Shown here in pieces: positions 17,515 to 26,123 of a DNA stretch of 64,000 bases. This DNA comes from Cupriavidus necator. Lineage in GTDB: Bacteria; Pseudomonadota; Gammaproteobacteria; Burkholderiales; Burkholderiaceae. The stretch lies in NCBI RefSeq assembly GCF_013141915.1, contig NZ_SROX01000001.1, positions 310,001 to 374,000 of the forward strand, written 5' to 3'. A program made the translations under genes and the position numbers. The notes below the pieces were generated by a model. That model did not search any database. It saw only the letters and a list, made by a program, of their open reading frames with translations, and was not told the DNA's origin. How positions within the stretch are numbered: position 1 is the stretch's first letter; each line of letters begins with the position of its first letter.

Positions 17515-18909
17515 TCAGCGCAGCGGCTGCGCGGCCGCGCCGGCTTGCAGCGCGGCGCCGGCCTTCTTCTGGCGCACCAGGTAGCTTACGCCGAGCACCA
17601 GCAGCCACACCGGGATCAGGTACACCGAGATGCGCAGCCCTTCGGTCAGGTACATCACCACCAGGATGCCGGCCAGGAACACCAGGCACAGGTAGTTGGT
17701 GAGCGGATAGCCCCAGCTCTGGAACGCCGTGGCCTCGCCGGCCTTGCGCTTGTCGGCGCGGAACTTCAGGTGGATCAGGCTGATCATGGCCCAGTTGATG
17801 ATCAGCGCCGACACCACCAGCCCCATCAGCAGCTCGAAGGCCTTGCCCGGCATGAAGTAGTTGATCACCACGCAGGCCGCGGTGGCCACGGCCGAGAACG
17901 CCAGCGCCGTCAGCGGGATGCCACGCTGGTTGACCTTGAGCAGCGCCTTGGGCGCGTTGCCCTGCTTGGCCAGGCCGTACAGCATGCGGCTGTTGCAGTA
18001 CACGCCGCTGTTGTAGACCGACAGCGCCGCGGTCAGCACCACCACGTTCAGCACGTTGGCGACCCAGTTGCTGTTCAGCGCATGGAAGATCAGCACGAAC
18101 GGGCTGCCGCCGGTGACGACGTTCTCCCACGGGTACAGCGACAGCAGCACCGCCAGCGCGCCCACGTAGAAGATCAGGATGCGGTAGATCACCTGGTTGG
18201 TGGCCTTGGGGATGGTCTTCCCGGGCGCGTCCGCTTCCGCGGCGGTAATGCCCACCAGCTCCAGGCCGCCGAACGAGAACATGATCACCGCCATGGCCAT
18301 CACCAGGCCGCCCATGCCGTTGGGGAAGAAGCCGCCGTGCTGCCACAGGTTGGTCACGCTGGCCTGTGGTCCGGCGTTGCCGGAGACCAGCAGGTAGCCG
18401 CCGAAACCGATCATGCCGACGATCGCCGCGACCTTGATGATGGAGAACCAGAATTCCATCTCGCCGAAGGACTTTACGCTCGCCAGGTTGATCGCATTGA
18501 TGATGACGAAGAACGCCAGCGCGGAAACCCAGGTGGGGATTTCCGGCCACCAGTACTGCACGTAGATGCCGACCGCCGAGAGCTCGGCCATGCTCACCAG
18601 GATGTACAGCACCCAGTAGTTCCACCCCGACAGGAAGCCGGCGAAGTGGCCGCAGTATTTGTCGGCAAAGTAGCTGAACGAGCCGGCGACGGGCTCGTCC
18701 ACCACCATCTCGCCCAACTGGCGCATGATGAAGAACGCCACGATGCCGGCGATCGCGTAACCCAGCAGGACCGAAGGGCCCGCCATCTTGATGGTCTGGG
18801 CGATGCCCAGGAAAAGTCCGGTGCCGATGGCGCCGCCGAGGGCAATCAGCTGGATGTGCCGGTTCTTCAGGCCACGCTTGAGCGTGCCGTCATTGTTGCT
18901 GGAATGCAT
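17515..18909 (-). CDS. aroP: Amino-acid permease, AroP-like APC family
   Basis: A 464-residue transporter with 12 hydrophobic segments. It starts with the AAT-family signature LKRGLKNRHIQLIALGGAIG and continues TGLFLG, then SYNSGVYCNSRMLYGLAKQG-type and GWNYWVLYI signatures. It imports amino acids by proton symport in the inner membrane. Similarity in the first helices and its place between HPPD and an aromatic aminotransferase favour phenylalanine/tyrosine/tryptophan as substrates. It is 106 bp upstream of the aminotransferase gene on the same strand. Confidence 0.9.
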   Translation of the reverse strand: MHSSNNDGTLKRGLKNRHIQLIALGGAIGTGLFLGIAQTIKMAGPSVLLGYAIAGIVAFFIMRQLGEMVVDEPVAGSFSYFADKYCGHFAGFLSGWNYWVLYILVSMAELSAVGIYVQYWWPEIPTWVSALAFFVIINAINLASVKSFGEMEFWFSIIKVAAIVGMIGFGGYLLVSGNAGPQASVTNLWQHGGFFPNGMGGLVMAMAVIMFSFGGLELVGITAAEADAPGKTIPKATNQVIYRILIFYVGALAVLLSLYPWENVVTGGSPFVLIFHALNSNWVANVLNVVVLTAALSVYNSGVYCNSRMLYGLAKQGNAPKALLKVNQRGIPLTALAFSAVATAACVVINYFMPGKAFELLMGLVVSALIINWAMISLIHLKFRADKRKAGEATAFQSWGYPLTNYLCLVFLAGILVVMYLTEGLRISVYLIPVWLLVLGVSYLVRQKKAGAALQAGAAAQPLR

Positions 18910-19093
18910 GCAGTGTTTCCTCTACCCATTCTCATGGAATGCGGGCCCGCGTCTCTGGCTGTGGTCTGAGTCGGACGCTTGGGCCTGGGGGTCGTCACCG
19001 CCCGCGCGGCAGGGTCACTGCCGCGCCGGGGTGTGCGCGTTTCCGGGGCCGGCGCGCCGTCAAGGGCGGCCGGTCAGGAAAGGCCGATGCCGG

Positions 19094-20173
19094 TCAGGCC
19101 TCGACCTTGAGCGTGCCGCGTTCGATCTGGTCGCGTTCCAGCGACTCGAACAGTGCCTTGAAGTTGCCTTCGCCGAAGCCTTCGTCGCCCTGGCGCTGGA
19201 TAAACTCGAAGAACACCGGGCCGAGCGCGGTCTTGGAGAAGATTTGCAGCAGCAGGCGGGGCTTGCCGCCTTCGGTGGTGCCGTCCAGCAGGATGCCGCG
19301 CGACTTCAGTTGCTCGACCGGCTGGCCGTGGCCGGGGAGGCGGGTGTCGAGCGCCTCGTAGTAGTAGTCGTTCGGCGCGGTCATCAGCGGCACACCGGCC
19401 AGCTGCAGGCGGTCGATGACTTCGATCAGGTTGTCGGTCAGGAAGGCGATGTGCTGGATGCCCTCGCCGTTGAAGGCCATCAGGAACTCTTCGATCTGGC
19501 CGGCGCCCTTGGACGATTCCTCGTTCAGCGGAATGCGGATTTTACCATCCGGCGCGGTCATGGCCTTGGAGGCCAGGCCGGTGTACTCGCCCTGGATGTC
19601 GAAGTAGCGGATTTCGCGGAAATTGAACAGCTTTTCGTAGAAATTGGCCCAATACGCCATGCGGCCACGATAGACGTTGTGGGTCAGGTGGTCGATCAGC
19701 TTGAGGCCGTGGCCGACCGGATGGCGGTCGACGCCCTCGATGAACTCGAAGTCGATGTCATAGATCGACTTGCCTTCCTCGAAGCGGTCGATCAGGTACA
19801 GCGGCGCGCCGCCGATGCCCTTGATCGCGGGCAGGCGCAGTTCCATCGGGCCGGTCGGGATCTCGACCGGCTGCGCGCCCAGCGCCAGCGCGCGGGCATA
19901 GGCCTTATGCGAGTCCTTGACGCGGAAAGCCATGCCGCAGGCGCTGGGGCCGTGCTCGGCGGCAAAGTAGGCGGCGTGGCTGTGCGGCTCGCGGTTGACG
20001 ATGAAGTTCACTTCGCCCTGGCGGTACAGCACCACGTCCTTGGAACGGTGCTTTGCCACCAGCGTGAAGCCCATCTGCTCGAACAGCGGCTCGAGCACAT
20101 TGGGGGTGGGCGAGGCGAATTCCACGAATTCGAAGCCCATCAGCTGCATCGGATTGTCAAACAGGTCGGCCAT
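19094..20173 (-). CDS. hppD: 4-hydroxyphenylpyruvate dioxygenase
   Basis: A 359-residue bacterial HPPD, converting 4-hydroxyphenylpyruvate to homogentisate. Two VOC modules are visible. Iron ligands are the first histidine in [10 protein letters not shown] (about residue 160), the second in [11 protein letters not shown] (about 240) and the glutamate in [13 protein letters not shown] (about 320). It is 184 bp upstream of the permease gene and divergent from an Lrp-type regulator, forming a tyrosine-use cluster. The next enzyme, homogentisate dioxygenase, is not in the window. Confidence 0.96.
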   Translation of the reverse strand: MADLFDNPMQLMGFEFVEFASPTPNVLEPLFEQMGFTLVAKHRSKDVVLYRQGEVNFIVNREPHSHAAYFAAEHGPSACGMAFRVKDSHKAYARALALGAQPVEIPTGPMELRLPAIKGIGGAPLYLIDRFEEGKSIYDIDFEFIEGVDRHPVGHGLKLIDHLTHNVYRGRMAYWANFYEKLFNFREIRYFDIQGEYTGLASKAMTAPDGKIRIPLNEESSKGAGQIEEFLMAFNGEGIQHIAFLTDNLIEVIDRLQLAGVPLMTAPNDYYYEALDTRLPGHGQPVEQLKSRGILLDGTTEGGKPRLLLQIFSKTALGPVFFEFIQRQGDEGFGEGNFKALFESLERDQIERGTLKVEA

Positions 20174-20368
20174 GGCTTTCTCGGTAAGAACGTAGGGGCG
20201 GGAAATAATATTGTGGCTTCAGCACTTGCTTGCGCAGTCGCGCCGGGGCCAGCCGGCTCGGCACCAGAACCATGACAGCATGGGCTTTCGGTGCGCTGGC
20301 TTGGGATGCAGTGTATATTCGGCACGGCAAAATTGGATTTCGTAAAACAGGCAGGGAAACCCTAGATT

Positions 20369-20884
20369 ATGAAATCTGATTTCTTGAAACGCCAAAATAA
20401 GGAAACCGAAGTGCAATCAATCGAGCTGGACCGCACCGATCGCCGCTTGCTCGGGGTGCTGCAGGAAAACGGGCGGGCATCCAACCTGGAACTGGCCGAG
20501 GCCATCGCCCTGTCGCCGGCGCAGACCTTGCGGCGCCACCGCCGGCTGGAGGAAGCCGGGCTGGTCAAGCGCTATGAGGCGCGCCTGGACGCCGCGGCGC
20601 TGGGCTTCGGCGTGGTCGCCTTTATCCATGTGACGATGGAGCGCGGGCATATCCGCGACCTGTCCAACTTCAAGCGCCTGGTGGCGGAACTTGCGCAGAT
20701 CCAGGAGTGCTTCTCGGTGACCGGCGATATCGATTACGTGCTGAAGGTGGTTGCCCGGGACCTGAAATCGCTGTCCGACTTCCTGCTGGATACGCTGATG
20801 CGCATCCCCGGTGTCAGCGGCGTGAAGTCCAGTGTGTGCCTCGACGAGATCAAGTGCACCAGCGCGGTGCCGATGGAGCCCTGA
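20369..20884 (+). CDS. Lrp/AsnC-family regulator of the tyrosine cluster
   Basis: A 171-residue Lrp-type protein: N-terminal HTH (LDRTDRRLLGVLQENGRASN, residues about 20-40, then TLRRHRRLEEAGLVKRYEA) and a C-terminal RAM ligand-binding domain (VTGDIDYVLKVVARDLKSL). It is divergent from hppD across 195 bp of AT-richer DNA, the usual arrangement for a regulator sensing an aromatic amino acid. The ATG at 20369 is used; a GTG at 20411 preceded by AGGAAA would give a 157-residue protein closer to the family norm and may be the true start. Confidence 0.9.
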   Translation: MKSDFLKRQNKETEVQSIELDRTDRRLLGVLQENGRASNLELAEAIALSPAQTLRRHRRLEEAGLVKRYEARLDAAALGFGVVAFIHVTMERGHIRDLSNFKRLVAELAQIQECFSVTGDIDYVLKVVARDLKSLSDFLLDTLMRIPGVSGVKSSVCLDEIKCTSAVPMEP

Positions 20885-20893
20885 AGCGGCCGG

Positions 20894-22996
20894 TCAGTCC
20901 TCGGGCAGGTCAATGCGGTCGCACTGCACGTTCATCGCGCGGCAGACCGCGCACCACGAGGCCCGCGCGCCGGGGCCGGCCTGGCACCGGGAAGTGTCCC
21001 CCCTGACTTTGCCGGTCGACGCGGCGATGTCCTGACGGCGCGCCTCGGGTTCCGGAGTCGATGCCGTGGCGGGCCTGCCGCTGCAGGCCTGCGACACAGC
21101 GGCATCCAGTGCCTGCAGGCCCACCGGCTTAACCACCACGGCGTTCATGCCCGCCGCCAGGGCCACGGCGTGGTCGCTGGCAACGGCACTGGCGGTGCAG
21201 CCGACAATAGGCACGCTGCGGTGGGCATCATCGCGGGCCCGCACCGCGCGCGTGAAGGCGAGGCCGTCCAGGACCGGCATGGCGCAGTCGCAGACGATCA
21301 GGTCGAAGCTGGCACGGTCCAGCGTGGCCAGTGCTTCGCGGCCGTCGCATGCCGTGCTCACGCGGTGGCCCAGGTGTTCAAGCTGGCGCTGCAGCAGCAG
21401 GCGGTTGGGCGCGTGGTCATCGATTACCAGGATGCTGGCCTCGCGCCGTGCGCAACCTGTCATCGGCAACGGTGGCACCGGATCGGCCGGCGCCGCCGCG
21501 TTGGCGACGGCCAGCGGCAGCGATACCACCACGCGCGTGCCCCGGCCCGGCTGGCTGGTCAGCGTGATGCGCCCACCCATGGCGCCGGCCAGGCGCCGGC
21601 AGATGGCGAGGCCCAGCCCGGTGCCGCCCACGTGGACGCGATGGCGGTCATGGACTTGCTCGAACGGCTCGAACAAGCGGGCCTGGGACTCGGCGGGAAT
21701 GCCGACGCCGGTGTCGGTGACGCTCAGCATGACCTGTTGTACGCCGTCGCAGGGCGGCTGCGCATCCAGCCGCACATGCACCGTGCCGCGGTCGGTAAAG
21801 CGCACCGCATTTGACACCAGGTTGGCCAGGATTTGCCGGAACCGCAGCGGATCGACCTGGTGCATCGGCGCCAGTGCCGCACCGGTCCCGCTGGTCAAGG
21901 GCAAGGCTTTTTGCGCGGCCACCGCTCGGAAAATCAGCAAGGTGTCCTCGACCAGCCCGGGAAGCGACGCCGGTGCCTGGTGGATGCTGAACTTGCCCGC
22001 CTCGAGCTTGGACAGGTCCAGGATGTCGTCAATCAGTGCCAGCAAGCCCAGCGCCGACTTGTGCGCGGTAACCAGTTGCAGCCGCTGGTCGTCAGGCAGC
22101 TGGCCGCTTGCCAGGGTCAACTCGAGCATGCCGGTGATGGCGTTCATCGGCGTGCGGATCTCGTGGCTCACCGAGGCGAGAAACGTGGACTTGGCGTGGT
22201 TGGCAGCCTCGGCCGCGGTCTTGGCCTGGGCCAGTTCGGCCAGCATCTCGTGGCGCTCGGTCAAGTCCACGCAGCCGCCGGCCAGGCCCTTGATGGTGCC
22301 GTCGGCGCCACGCAGTGGCGTAAGCCAGTTCAGCACATGACGGGTGCCATCGCCCAGGCGCAGGCACCGGTCCTTGAGCAGGGGTTGGCCGGATTCGAGG
22401 ACGGTGAGGTAGTCGCGCGCGAGTTCCGCCATGTCGACCGCAAGCGGATGCGCCAGCAAGGCGGCTTCCAGCGGTTGCCCGCGCAGCGTGTCGCGCGAGG
22501 CGCCCAACAGTTCTTCATAACTGCGGTTGCAGGCGATGAGCCGCAGCGCGGCGTCGCGCAAGTAGACCGGCTGGGGAATGCCGTCGAGCAGCGCCGACTG
22601 GATGGCGACGTTGTCTTGCAGCGCAAGCTCGGCGGCCCGGCGCCGGCGCACCTCGCGGTACAGCGCCGCGATCCAGAGCAGCAGGCACGGCGTGACCACG
22701 CACAACAGCGCAGTGGACCAGTCCGGCAGCCACTGGCGCGGCGGCGCCATCGACGGCGCGGAGATGGCTCCGGTGGTGTCGGAGGCTGGCACGGCGGCCG
22801 CCGGCAGCTCGGCGGCGCCGCACAGCGACAGGCCGGCAAACAACGCCGCGGCACAGGCGAGGCGGCGCCCCCGTGTCACCCAACGGCGCGCGCGCGCGGC
22901 GGGTGGCAGGAGAACGCCAACGGCACGTAGCAGGCGCGTGGCAGTGCGGGGTGAGGCGGCGAAGGAAGGCGGGCGGAACGGCAAGCGGGTGGGCAA
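20894..22996 (-). CDS. Hybrid sensor histidine kinase, BvgS-like, without Hpt domain
   Basis: About 700 residues. A hydrophobic signal-like segment (about 46-62) and a membrane helix (about 93-112) enclose only some 30 periplasmic residues. Then come PAS (about 125-245), HisKA with H278 (SVSHEIRTPMN), HATPase (about 380-495: NLVSNAVRF, DTGVGIP, GGTGLGLAI) and a receiver with D570 and K623. BvgS/EvgS kinases have large periplasmic Venus-flytrap domains and a C-terminal Hpt; both are missing. The tail (664-693) carries C671, C682, C685 and C692. No ATG fits: the start is a TTG at 22996, which is uncertain. Confidence 0.88.
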   Translation of the reverse strand: MPTRLPFRPPSFAASPRTATRLLRAVGVLLPPAARARRWVTRGRRLACAAALFAGLSLCGAAELPAAAVPASDTTGAISAPSMAPPRQWLPDWSTALLCVVTPCLLLWIAALYREVRRRRAAELALQDNVAIQSALLDGIPQPVYLRDAALRLIACNRSYEELLGASRDTLRGQPLEAALLAHPLAVDMAELARDYLTVLESGQPLLKDRCLRLGDGTRHVLNWLTPLRGADGTIKGLAGGCVDLTERHEMLAELAQAKTAAEAANHAKSTFLASVSHEIRTPMNAITGMLELTLASGQLPDDQRLQLVTAHKSALGLLALIDDILDLSKLEAGKFSIHQAPASLPGLVEDTLLIFRAVAAQKALPLTSGTGAALAPMHQVDPLRFRQILANLVSNAVRFTDRGTVHVRLDAQPPCDGVQQVMLSVTDTGVGIPAESQARLFEPFEQVHDRHRVHVGGTGLGLAICRRLAGAMGGRITLTSQPGRGTRVVVSLPLAVANAAAPADPVPPLPMTGCARREASILVIDDHAPNRLLLQRQLEHLGHRVSTACDGREALATLDRASFDLIVCDCAMPVLDGLAFTRAVRARDDAHRSVPIVGCTASAVASDHAVALAAGMNAVVVKPVGLQALDAAVSQACSGRPATASTPEPEARRQDIAASTGKVRGDTSRCQAGPGARASWCAVCRAMNVQCDRIDLPED

Positions 22997-23066
22997 GGTC
23001 AGTGATGTGCCTTCACTCTAGGAGGGCGGGCCGGCCTTCTCATTAGGACGAATCTGAAATTGATAG

Positions 23067-23264
23067 GGAAATTTCGAAATCACAGGCGCCGCGCCGCCCG
23101 TGGCGTCCCATATCGAACACAATCTGGGCCGCGCTTTGCCGGGCTCCGCAAGCATGACCGCAGCGCCCATTTTCCGGCACGCCGGCCGGGCATCACATGG
23201 ACGGAGGCAGCGCAGCGAAACGCCCGACGTTTCGGAAGAAACCACCGGGGCCTCGGAAATTTCG
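23067..23264. promoter_or_regulatory. Divergent regulatory region with two GGAAATTTCG motifs
   Basis: The 348-bp gap between kinase and response regulator holds identical decamers GGAAATTTCG at 23067-23076 and 23255-23264, each about 71-90 bp upstream of one of the two divergent genes. The first extends into the palindrome ATTTCGAAAT (23071-23080), and the second is followed by GGTTTCGAAT. They are candidate response-regulator sites. No other gene is seen in the gap. Confidence 0.45.
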
Positions 23265-23344
23265 GGTTTCGAATGGCGCAAATGCTGAGCACAATGATGT
23301 GCCTGGTCGCGCCGAAAACGCGATGTTTGCAATGGAGTACAAGC

Positions 23345-23968
23345 TTGACCACCATCCTGATCGTCGATGACCACCCGCCCGTGCGCGCCGTACTGAAGAC
23401 GCATTTTTCCCAGGTGCTGGGCGTGACCCACGTGCTCGAGGCCGACAACGGCCAGGCAGCCATCGAGATCGTGCGGCAATACCTGCCCGACGTGGTTATC
23501 CTGGATCTCGACATCCCGAAGATCAACGGGCTGGACGTGATTCCGCGCCTCAAGGCCAGTCATCCCGCGGTGCGCATCCTGGTCATCTCGGGCCAGGACC
23601 AGAACGCGTTTGCGCCTCGTGCGCGCCAGGCCGGTGCGCATGGCTTTGTCAGCAAGACGCAGGAACTGGCCGAAATCGTGCGTTGCACCGAGTCCGTCCT
23701 GGCGGGCTATACGGTCATGCCCGAGATCGACCACGGCAAGTCCGGGCTGGCTGACGAAGCCGAGCGCCTCGCCACGCTGTCGGACAAGGAACTGGTGGTC
23801 ATGCAGATGCTTGCCAAGGGCATGTCGAACAAGGAAATCGGTGAGGTCCTGTTTATTTCCAACAAGACGGTAAGCACACACAAGACCCGGGTCATGGAAA
23901 AGCTGGGCGCAAGGTCGATCGTCGATCTCATTGATTTTGCGCGACGCCACCATATTGCGGTGGGATAG
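23345..23968 (+). CDS. Response regulator, NarL/FixJ class, BvgA-like
   Basis: A 207-residue regulator: receiver domain with the acidic pair in IVDDHPP, phospho-acceptor D54 (VILDLDIP) and K in GFVSKTQE, then a LuxR-type HTH (LSDKELVVMQMLAKGMSNKE to NKTVSTHKTRVMEKL). BvgA also has D54 and a similar length. The TTG at 23345 is preferred as start because GGAG precedes it by 7 bases and the receiver begins right there; upstream ATGs in frame would add unrelated residues. It is divergent from the hybrid kinase and one base upstream of the Hpt gene. Confidence 0.9.
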   Translation: MTTILIVDDHPPVRAVLKTHFSQVLGVTHVLEADNGQAAIEIVRQYLPDVVILDLDIPKINGLDVIPRLKASHPAVRILVISGQDQNAFAPRARQAGAHGFVSKTQELAEIVRCTESVLAGYTVMPEIDHGKSGLADEAERLATLSDKELVVMQMLAKGMSNKEIGEVLFISNKTVSTHKTRVMEKLGARSIVDLIDFARRHHIAVG

Positions 23969-23969
23969 C

Positions 23970-24680
23970 GTGGACGCCGCCCAAGCGCAGTCCCGCCCCC
24001 GCGCGCTGTTGCTGGCGCCCCCCGGCAAGTCGGACTGGGTCGCGGATGCGGGCCGGATCCTGCGCGGTCTCGGCTTTGCGGTACAGACAGGCTTGCAGGC
24101 GCCCGTGGCCGGCATCGACGCCGATTGCGACCTGCTCATTGCGGATGCTGCTGCCGCGATGCCTTTCTCCACGAGGCAGGCATGGTGCGCCCGCGGCGCG
24201 GTCTGCGCCGTGGTGCTGCCGGCCGGCGCAGCGCCGACGGTGACCGGCGCAAGCGCCGCGGTGGCCAGGCTGCGCCCGCCGTTGACCGAAGCGGCGCTGC
24301 TGGCCATGCTGGCCAGCCAGCACTACGTGGCGCTGTCCGCGCGCGAGGCCGCGGGCATTGCCCCGGCCATTGCCAGGCAGACCTTTGGCAATCCGGTGTT
24401 TGCCGACGAACTATTGCAGGCCCTGGTGACCTCGACCCGGGACGACCTCGCGCAACTGCGCGCGGCGGGGGCCGACCTGGATACGGTGCGGGGTGTCGCC
24501 CACCGGCTCAAGGCTTCCGCGCACTATGTCGCTTGCCATGGGCTGCGGATGATGGCGCAACGGCTGGAGCATGCCGCCCGCGATGGCGATGCGGCCATGG
24601 CCGCTGCGCTGGCGACGATCGTGGCGTCGACGGTGGCACGGCTGCTCAGCCTGCTGACCCGCCTGGCTGCGGCAGAATAG
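23970..24680 (+). CDS. Stand-alone Hpt phosphotransfer protein with N-terminal receiver-like region
   Basis: A 236-residue protein. The C-terminal third is a histidine phosphotransfer domain with H178 in VRGVAHRLKASAHYV and the helical repeat LRMMAQRLEHAARDGD. The first 115 residues alternate hydrophobic strands and helices like a receiver (RALLLAPPGK, DLLIADA, AVVLPAG) but lack a clear acidic pocket, so a degenerate receiver is inferred. The start is the GTG at 23970, one base after the response-regulator stop, with GGTGGGA as ribosome site. It most likely replaces the Hpt domain missing from the neighbouring hybrid kinase. Confidence 0.78.
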   Translation: MDAAQAQSRPRALLLAPPGKSDWVADAGRILRGLGFAVQTGLQAPVAGIDADCDLLIADAAAAMPFSTRQAWCARGAVCAVVLPAGAAPTVTGASAAVARLRPPLTEAALLAMLASQHYVALSAREAAGIAPAIARQTFGNPVFADELLQALVTSTRDDLAQLRAAGADLDTVRGVAHRLKASAHYVACHGLRMMAQRLEHAARDGDAAMAAALATIVASTVARLLSLLTRLAAAE

Positions 24681-24785
24681 CGCGGCCAAACCCCCAACAA
24701 AATAGCGGAGCGGGAATATACCGAATTGGCGCCAGCGCGGCGCTTGATTATCCTGTGTAAATAAGGCGGGCATTATATTTGCCGA

Positions 24786-24813
24786 GAATAAATCGTGCCG
24801 ATTGATTTTATTC
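24786..24813. other. AT-rich inverted repeat in the leader of the 24890 gene
   Basis: GAATAAA (24786-24792) and TTTATTC (24807-24813) form an inverted repeat inside an AT-rich pocket (about 24700-24830) that contrasts with the GC-rich surroundings. It could be an operator or leader stem. No T-tract follows. Confidence 0.3.
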
Positions 24814-24889
24814 GGGACTGATTGAATGGCGCATGCGGGCGGCTGCCTGGTTTCAGCGGCAGCCGGATTTCCGGGGAAGGAGGGCGGTA

Positions 24890-25396
24890 ATGGCCCAGGT
24901 CATGGCATCGATGCCGGAATCGGCGTTCTATTTCCACCTGGCTGCGGTGGCCCTGTTGCTGCTGGGGCTGGCCGCGTTCCGCGCGGTGGCCTATGTCGTG
25001 GCGTCGCCGCACGGGCGCAAGGCGCGTGCGCGGCAGATGATGCTGGTCAGCACCGGGCGGGTGCTGGCGGTGGGCGGCATCTGGACCGCGATCGTCTACG
25101 GGCACGGCGCCAGCGAGCGGGCCGGCGCGCACAATTGCCGCCGGCTGCCCGCGGTGGATGCCGCGGCCCGTTATGCCGCCGAATACTGCTACCTGGGCGG
25201 CGAGCGCATCTTGCTGCGGATCTACGGCGCGGAACGCAACCAGGTGCTGGCCCATCGCACCTTCACCAGTGCCGGGCCGGTGCGGCTCACCTGGGATGGG
25301 CAGGCCGTGGTGTTCGACTTGGCTGCGCCGGGGCGCAAGGGGCGGCTGGCGTTGCCGCCTGGCCTGCATGACCGGCTGCTGGCGCGCCTGCCTTGA
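24890..25396 (+). CDS. Uncharacterised membrane-anchored protein
   Basis: A 168-residue protein I do not recognise. Residues about 15-42 and 62-82 are hydrophobic (AAVALLLLGLAAFRAVAYVV and VLAVGGIWTAIVYGHG), suggesting two membrane helices; a soluble domain of about 85 residues follows with two cysteines (HNCRRLP, EYCYLGG) that could form a disulfide. The start at 24890 is preferred because GGAGGGCGGTA precedes it. It is convergent with the TetR gene (9-bp gap) and sits downstream of the Hpt gene behind an AT-rich leader. Confidence 0.65.
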   Translation: MAQVMASMPESAFYFHLAAVALLLLGLAAFRAVAYVVASPHGRKARARQMMLVSTGRVLAVGGIWTAIVYGHGASERAGAHNCRRLPAVDAAARYAAEYCYLGGERILLRIYGAERNQVLAHRTFTSAGPVRLTWDGQAVVFDLAAPGRKGRLALPPGLHDRLLARLP

Positions 25397-25405
25397 GCGC
25401 GTGGG

Positions 25406-26005
25406 CTAGCGCGGCTGGGCCTGCATGCGGGCCAGCACTGCGTCCAGGCCGTCGGGCCGCGGCAGTTGCGCGATCAGCCAGCGCACGGCCTCGGACAGCT
25501 GCTGCGCGTCGTAGTCCGGCGCGAAGCTGTGCAAGGTGGCGCCATGCAGGAAGCAACGCAGCGCCAGCCATTCCGGCTGGGGCGGCGCGTCGGGCGGCTG
25601 CCCGAACAGCGCCTGTGGCACCGCCGCCAGCGGCGCGTGCACGGCGCGGGCGAGGCGAATGTCGCCGCGTGTTGCCATCCACACCTCCAGGATCGCAAGC
25701 GAGGCATGCCGCTGCGGCCGGTTGGCCAGCACATGCAGCATCAGGTGCAGGCGCAGTGACGGGCTCAGCGGCCCGAGCGCGGCCAGGCGGGCCGCTTCGC
25801 GCTCCAGCAGGAAGTGCAGCATCGCCGGCAGCAGGTCGTAGCGCCCTTCCGGAAAGTGGTGGCGCAGCGAGCCGCGGCTGGTGCCCGCAAGCTCGCACAC
25901 GCGCGCTTCGGAAAAGGCTGCGTAGCCTTGCTCGATGAGCAGGGTCGCGGCGGCGTCGATCAGGGACTGGCGGGTACTGGCGCTGCGTTCGGCTTGGCTG
26001 GGCAT
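25406..26005 (-). CDS. TetR-family transcriptional regulator
   Basis: A 199-residue TetR protein with an N-terminal HTH (RQSLIDAAATLLIEQGYAAF, then ARVCELAGTSRGSLRHHFP) and an all-helical ligand domain. The start at 26005 places the HTH at residues 10-55 as usual. It lies 118 bp downstream of the patatin gene on the same strand and may belong to that transcription unit. The ligand is unknown. Confidence 0.9.
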   Translation of the reverse strand: MPSQAERSASTRQSLIDAAATLLIEQGYAAFSEARVCELAGTSRGSLRHHFPEGRYDLLPAMLHFLLEREAARLAALGPLSPSLRLHLMLHVLANRPQRHASLAILEVWMATRGDIRLARAVHAPLAAVPQALFGQPPDAPPQPEWLALRCFLHGATLHSFAPDYDAQQLSEAVRWLIAQLPRPDGLDAVLARMQAQPR

Positions 26006-26123
26006 GGGCCGGATTGTAGCAATGGCGCGGGGGGCGGGCTCGCCGTCCCGGGGGACGGCGGCGCCTAGATCCGGGCCAACGGCTGTGTCCCTGTGGTGGA
26101 TTGGCGGCCGTGAGCCAGCCGCG

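Noticed and set aside
23060..23344. N-terminal extension of the response regulator from upstream starts
   Set aside because: The receiver begins directly after the GGAG-preceded TTG at 23345; upstream residues are Arg-rich and unlike any family member, and the region holds the divergent promoter.
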